From Thiotrichaceae bacterium (GTDB lineage: Bacteria; Pseudomonadota; Gammaproteobacteria; Thiotrichales; Thiotrichaceae): a stretch of DNA of 9,210 nt. The notes under the pieces were generated by a model that saw only the letters and a list, made by a program, of their open reading frames with translations, ran no database searches and was not told where the DNA came from. Where the stretch lies: positions 1 through 9,210 of the forward strand of contig JANTHA010000076.1 of assembly GCA_024762625.1 (NCBI GenBank). The letters run 5' to 3'. Both the position numbers and the translations under genes were made by a program. Positions 6,518-9,210 of this stretch are shown one piece after another (the first letter of the stretch is position 1; every line of letters starts with the position of its first letter).

Positions 6518-7170
6518 AGTTCCAGATGAGCGGGTAGATACACCTTGACTGGTTCGGTGAGCGCCTTGCCATGCAGGGTGAGCCTGTCGTTTTCAAATTT
6601 AAGGTCGCTTTCGGCAAGCCATTTAATGGCTTTGGGATAGATGATGTGTTCGATGCAGTGCACGCGATGCGCGAGTGTTTCCACCGTATCGTCAGCCATT
6701 ACCGGCACCACGCCATGAATAATTACGGTTCCTGCGTCCAGTTCGGGTATCACGAAATGGACGCTTGCGCCGTGTTGCTTGTCGCCCGCCTCAAGCGCGC
6801 GCTGGTGGGTGTTAAGGCCGCGATATTTCGGCAGCAGGGAAGGGTGTATATTGAGTAGCTTGTTGTGGTAATGCAGTACAAAGGCATCACTTAAAATACG
6901 CATGAAGCCCGCCAGCGCCACCAGATCCGGCTGATAGCGGTCAATCAGTTTCGCCAGCGACTGATCAAAGGCTTCGCGGCTAGCAAAGTCGCCATGCTCC
7001 AGCACTTCGGTTGCAATTCCCGCCTTGCGCGCGCGCTCCAGACCATAGGCGTTTGCGCGGTTACTGATTACTGCAGCTATTTCGGCGTTAATTTCGCCCG
7101 TGTTGATCTGATTAATGATCGTCTGTAAATTGGTTCCGTTGCCGGAAATGAGTACCACTATTTTGATCAT
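6514..7170 (-). CDS. purN: PurN, phosphoribosylglycinamide formyltransferase
   Basis: PurN transfers a formyl group from 10-formyl-tetrahydrofolate to glycinamide ribonucleotide, the third step of purine synthesis. The product has 218 residues, against 212 in E. coli. It begins with the nucleotide-binding stretch VVLISGNGTNLQ. The catalytic trio is present: Asn 107 and His 109 in LNIHPSLLPKYRGL, and Asp 145 in ELDAG. ALAGFMRIL at 85-93 is the usual folate-site strand. The gene starts 12 bases after the purM stop. Its ribosome binding site GAGG overlaps that stop (TGAGG, ten bases before the ATG), so the two are very likely co-translated from one message. Its TAA lies in the four bases shared with the MFS stop. 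Confidence 0.97.
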   Translation of the reverse strand: MIKIVVLISGNGTNLQTIINQINTGEINAEIAAVISNRANAYGLERARKAGIATEVLEHGDFASREAFDQSLAKLIDRYQPDLVALAGFMRILSDAFVLHYHNKLLNIHPSLLPKYRGLNTHQRALEAGDKQHGASVHFVIPELDAGTVIIHGVVPVMADDTVETLAHRVHCIEHIIYPKAIKWLAESDLKFENDRLTLHGKALTEPVKVYLPAHLEL

Positions 7171-7182
7171 TGGTATTGAACC

Positions 7183-8223
7183 TCAAAGATACTCGACGCA
7201 GGGTTCGCTTTTGTCGGATTCATCTATTGAACCAATCACATAACTTTTCAGACCTGCGTTGCTGAAAACGGACTGCACAGAATCCAGGTCTGCTTCGCTC
7301 AATACCGCCACCATGCCGATGCCGCAGTTAAAGGTGCGAAGCATTTCCTGTTCTTCAATATTGCCGTTTTGTTGAAGCCAGTCAAACACCGCAGGCCGTT
7401 TCCAGTTGGAAAGGTTGATCACGGCCTTGCTGTTTTCAGGCATGACGCGAGGCAGGTTTTCAGTGAGGCCGCCGCCGGTGATATGCGCCAGCGCATGGAT
7501 ATTGTTTTGCCTGAGCGCATCCAGCACGGGCTTGACATAGATGGTGGTCGGCGCAAGCAGCGCTTCACCGAGTGTTGTATTCTCAAACTCATCGGTCAGT
7601 GATGCGCCGCTGACTTCAAGCACCTTGCGAATCAACGAGTAGCCATTGGAATGCGGCCCGCTGGAAGCAAGCCCCAGCAGCACATGGCCGGGCTTTACAT
7701 CCGCGGGATCGAGTATTTCGGCGCGCTCCACCACGCCCACGCTGAAGCCCGCCAGGTCAAAATCGCCAGGCGCGTACATGCCCGGCATTTCCGCAGTTTC
7801 GCCGCCGATGAGCGCAGCGCCTGATTGCACACAGCCATCTGCAATACCCTTGATTACGTCTTCCGCAATCGCGTTATCCAGTTTGGCGGTGGCGAAATAG
7901 TCGAGGAAGAACAGCGGTTCGGCTCCCGTGACGATGATGTCGTTAACGCACATCGCTACCAGATCAATGCCGATGGTGTCGTAAACCTGTGCTTCAATCG
8001 CGAGCTTGAGCTTGGTGCCGACGCCGTCGGTTCCGGATACCAGCACCGGTTGTGTGTAACCCTCTGGCAACTCCATCAGGCCGCCAAAACCGCCGAGTCC
8101 ACCCAGCACTTCAGGACGAATGGTGCGTTTAGTATGAGGCTTGATGCGGTCGATGAGCGCGTTGCCGGTGTCGATATCGACACCCGAATCGCGGTAAGTC
8201 AGGGGGTCTTGTTTATTGGACAT
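7183..8223 (-). CDS. purM: PurM, phosphoribosylformylglycinamidine cyclo-ligase (AIR synthetase)
   Basis: PurM closes the imidazole ring: formylglycinamidine ribonucleotide plus ATP gives aminoimidazole ribonucleotide, the fifth step of purine synthesis. The product has 346 residues, the same size as the E. coli enzyme (about 345), and can be read alongside it from end to end. Visible blocks are [15 protein letters not shown] (10-24), GGLGGFGGL (41-49), SGTDGVGTK (63-71, nucleotide-binding), AMCVNDI and [13 protein letters not shown] (90-112), [11 protein letters not shown] (140-150), [11 protein letters not shown] (187-197), [13 protein letters not shown] (248-260) and FNCGIGMV near 314-321. 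The ATG at 8223 fits the family N-terminus, although no clear ribosome binding site precedes it. It is the first gene of the purM-purN pair and divergent from the permease genes. Confidence 0.98.
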   Translation of the reverse strand: MSNKQDPLTYRDSGVDIDTGNALIDRIKPHTKRTIRPEVLGGLGGFGGLMELPEGYTQPVLVSGTDGVGTKLKLAIEAQVYDTIGIDLVAMCVNDIIVTGAEPLFFLDYFATAKLDNAIAEDVIKGIADGCVQSGAALIGGETAEMPGMYAPGDFDLAGFSVGVVERAEILDPADVKPGHVLLGLASSGPHSNGYSLIRKVLEVSGASLTDEFENTTLGEALLAPTTIYVKPVLDALRQNNIHALAHITGGGLTENLPRVMPENSKAVINLSNWKRPAVFDWLQQNGNIEEQEMLRTFNCGIGMVAVLSEADLDSVQSVFSNAGLKSYVIGSIDESDKSEPCVEYL

Positions 8224-8391
8224 ATTGTTGAGTTGTTACATGATGTTTAAAAACCGGATTCTAGCCCGCATGGTGTATGAAGGGAATGAATTTTATGGAA
8301 AATTTGGCATTTGTAGTCAGTTTATTGATGCCAGACACACTCAAGAGAATCATGTAAGATCAAATAAAAGCGTAGTGAATATTTATACTGG
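8224..8391. other. Divergent intergenic region between purM and the half-permease genes
   Basis: These 168 bp carry the candidate purM promoter listed separately. A plus-strand TATACT at 8384-8389 looks like a -10 hexamer, but it has no convincing -35 and sits too close to the start codon to be useful. A 61-codon frame crosses the region from inside purM but shows no sign of being a gene. Confidence 0.5.
8258..8286 (-). promoter_or_regulatory. Candidate sigma-70 promoter of purMN
   Basis: On the minus strand TAGAAT (8263-8258) matches five of six bases of the -10 consensus. TTCCCT (8286-8281) is a three-of-six -35 at 17-bp spacing. Transcription would start near 8251, about 28 bases before the purM ATG. 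I see no sequence resembling the E. coli PurR operator between purM and the permease gene. Confidence 0.4.
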
Positions 8392-8403
8392 ATGGCGGTA
8401 AGA

Positions 8404-8847
8404 ATGGATGGCGAAAAGGAATTTTTTGAACGATTAAAGGGATCTGGCTTCAAAACAGTTCTGTCCTTCTGGAAGCTTTTGCCGGTTTTACTCGCTGTAT
8501 TGCTGATTGCCGCGATGATAGTACAACTGATTCCGCAGATTATGCATAGTGGACTGTTTGGTCATTCCAGGACGCTGGATACCTTGCTGGCCGCGGTAAT
8601 CGGGAGTGTTTCTACTGCGCAACCCATAGTGAGCTATGTTTTTGGCGGCGAATTGCTCAAGGCGGGTGTTCATCTGATGGCGGTAACAGCGCTGGTGGTT
8701 ACCTGGGTCACGGTGGGAATCGTTCCGCTGCCTGCCGAAGCGGCTGCGCTTGGAACGCGGTTCGCTCTCTGGCGTAATTTCTGGGCTTTCATTGCCGCAT
8801 TGCTGGTTGCCGTGATGTCCGTAGAGCTCTTGAATGTCATCCAGTGA
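8404..8847 (+). CDS. Small four-helix membrane protein, half-permease of the YraQ/ArsP (UPF0718) type
   Basis: The 147-residue protein has a short charged N-terminus (DGEKEFFERLK) and four hydrophobic segments. Numbered from the ATG at 8404 they lie near 21-45, 60-80, 90-110 and 124-145. GSVSTAQPIVSYVFGGELLKAG (about 67-88) followed by TWVTVGIVPLPAEAAALG resembles the repeated core of COG0701 permeases, in which a Gly-x-x-x-x-x-x-Pro helix precedes a conserved Gly. Full-length members carry two such cores in about 300 residues, so this gene would encode one half. The cysteines of ArsP-type members are absent, as the product contains no Cys at all. I prefer the ATG at 8404 because GGCGG lies five bases upstream. 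An in-frame ATG at 8392 lacks any such site. The partner half follows 34 bp later. The transported substrate is unknown. Confidence 0.7.
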   Translation: MDGEKEFFERLKGSGFKTVLSFWKLLPVLLAVLLIAAMIVQLIPQIMHSGLFGHSRTLDTLLAAVIGSVSTAQPIVSYVFGGELLKAGVHLMAVTALVVTWVTVGIVPLPAEAAALGTRFALWRNFWAFIAALLVAVMSVELLNVIQ

Positions 8848-8881
8848 TAAAAAGCCGGCAACTATGAATCATAAGTAGATT

Positions 8882-9210
8882 ATGAAAAAAAATAAACAAA
8901 GTAATAGGCAGTATGGTTGGTGGTTTTTGCTTTTCGTCATTATTTTATACGGCGTCGCGTATCTGTTTGATGCGGCCCTGATTAAGGCGTCGTTGAGCCA
9001 TTTTGTATCGTTGCTGAAAAGCATCGCGCCAATACTGTTTCTGGTTATGCTGTTTATCTGGTTAATGGATATTTTTGTAAACCCCAATAAAATTCGCCAT
9101 CTGCTGGGACATGAAGCCGGTATGCGCGGTTGGCTGATTGCAATTACGGGCGGCGTGTTATCGCATGGCCCGGTTTACGCCTGGTATCCTTTGCTGACAA
9201 GTTTGCAACA
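8882..9210 (+). CDS. Second half-permease of the YraQ/ArsP type (cut by right window edge)
   Basis: The frame is open from the ATG at 8882 to the end of the window, with 109 complete codons visible. The N-terminus is basic (KKNKQSNRQ). Hydrophobic segments follow near 12-30, 42-66 and 83-108. The segment from about residue 89, TGGVLSHGPVYAWYPLLTSL, matches the position of GSVSTAQPIVSYVFGGELL in the preceding gene. It also resembles the YraQ-family core, where a conserved Pro is followed by YPLL. LLGHEAGMRGW before it is the usual polar loop. The ribosome binding site is weak. The gene is 34 bp behind its neighbour on the same strand, so they likely form one transcription unit and one transporter complex. 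The C-terminal part lies outside the window. Confidence 0.7.
   Translation, partial: MKKNKQSNRQYGWWFLLFVIILYGVAYLFDAALIKASLSHFVSLLKSIAPILFLVMLFIWLMDIFVNPNKIRHLLGHEAGMRGWLIAITGGVLSHGPVYAWYPLLTSLQ

Noticed and set aside
7825..8250. Plus-strand 141-codon frame inside purM
   Set aside because: Opposite strand of the conserved purM reading frame, with no supporting start signal.
8224..8391. A PurR-type operator in front of purM
   Set aside because: I looked for a sequence like the E. coli PurR box (centred on CAAACG) and found nothing close here or before purH.
8216..8401. Small 61-codon plus-strand frame between purM and the permease genes
   Set aside because: It begins inside the purM start, has no ribosome binding site and no recognisable domain, and the region is needed for promoters.
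8869..9087. Minus-strand 72-codon frame at the right edge
   Set aside because: It is opposite the second half-permease, whose hydrophobic pattern and core motif are convincing.

Overview
The window looks like ordinary chromosome of a Pseudomonadota bacterium, most probably a gammaproteobacterium. PurH, PurN, PurM and TrhP (YegQ) all read closely like their Escherichia coli counterparts, base composition is near 50% GC, and spacing is tight. The genus cannot be fixed from the sequence. No tRNA, rRNA, CRISPR array, insertion sequence or phage gene was seen, and no stretch over 300 bases lacks a gene.

Layout from left to right. (1) Bases 1-1284, minus strand: the N-terminal propeller part of an oligopeptidase B-like S9 peptidase, cut by the left edge, with an apparent signal peptide and no in-frame ATG start. 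(2) 1329-2066, minus: a small predicted exported protein of very unusual composition. It has fifteen tryptophans at an exact four-residue period, followed by a proline-rich tail. (3) 2067-2264: a divergent intergenic region with a candidate promoter and a perfect 7-bp-arm palindrome. (4) 2265-3614, plus: trhP (yegQ), a U32-family tRNA hydroxylation protein. (5) 3651-5207, minus: purH. (6) 5297-6517, plus: an MFS transporter of unknown substrate. (7) 6514-7170 and 7183-8223, minus: purN and purM, a tight purM-purN pair. (8) 8404-8847 and 8882-9210 (cut by the right edge), plus: two small membrane proteins that look like the two halves of a YraQ/ArsP-type permease carried as separate genes.

How the genes work together. 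PurN (step 3), PurM (step 5) and PurH (steps 9-10) belong to de novo IMP synthesis, and all three lie on the minus strand. The order of transcription is purM, purN, then purH, but an MFS gene on the opposite strand sits between purN and purH, and its stop codon overlaps that of purN in a shared TTAA. TrhP modifies wobble uridine in tRNA and has no evident link to the purine genes. The Trp-repeat protein and the peptidase lie head-to-tail on one strand 44 bp apart and are probably co-transcribed. Both are predicted to leave the cytoplasm.

The most unusual item is the Trp-repeat protein at 1329-2066. The split permease pair at the right edge and the irregular start of the peptidase gene come next. 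The rest is conserved housekeeping sequence.
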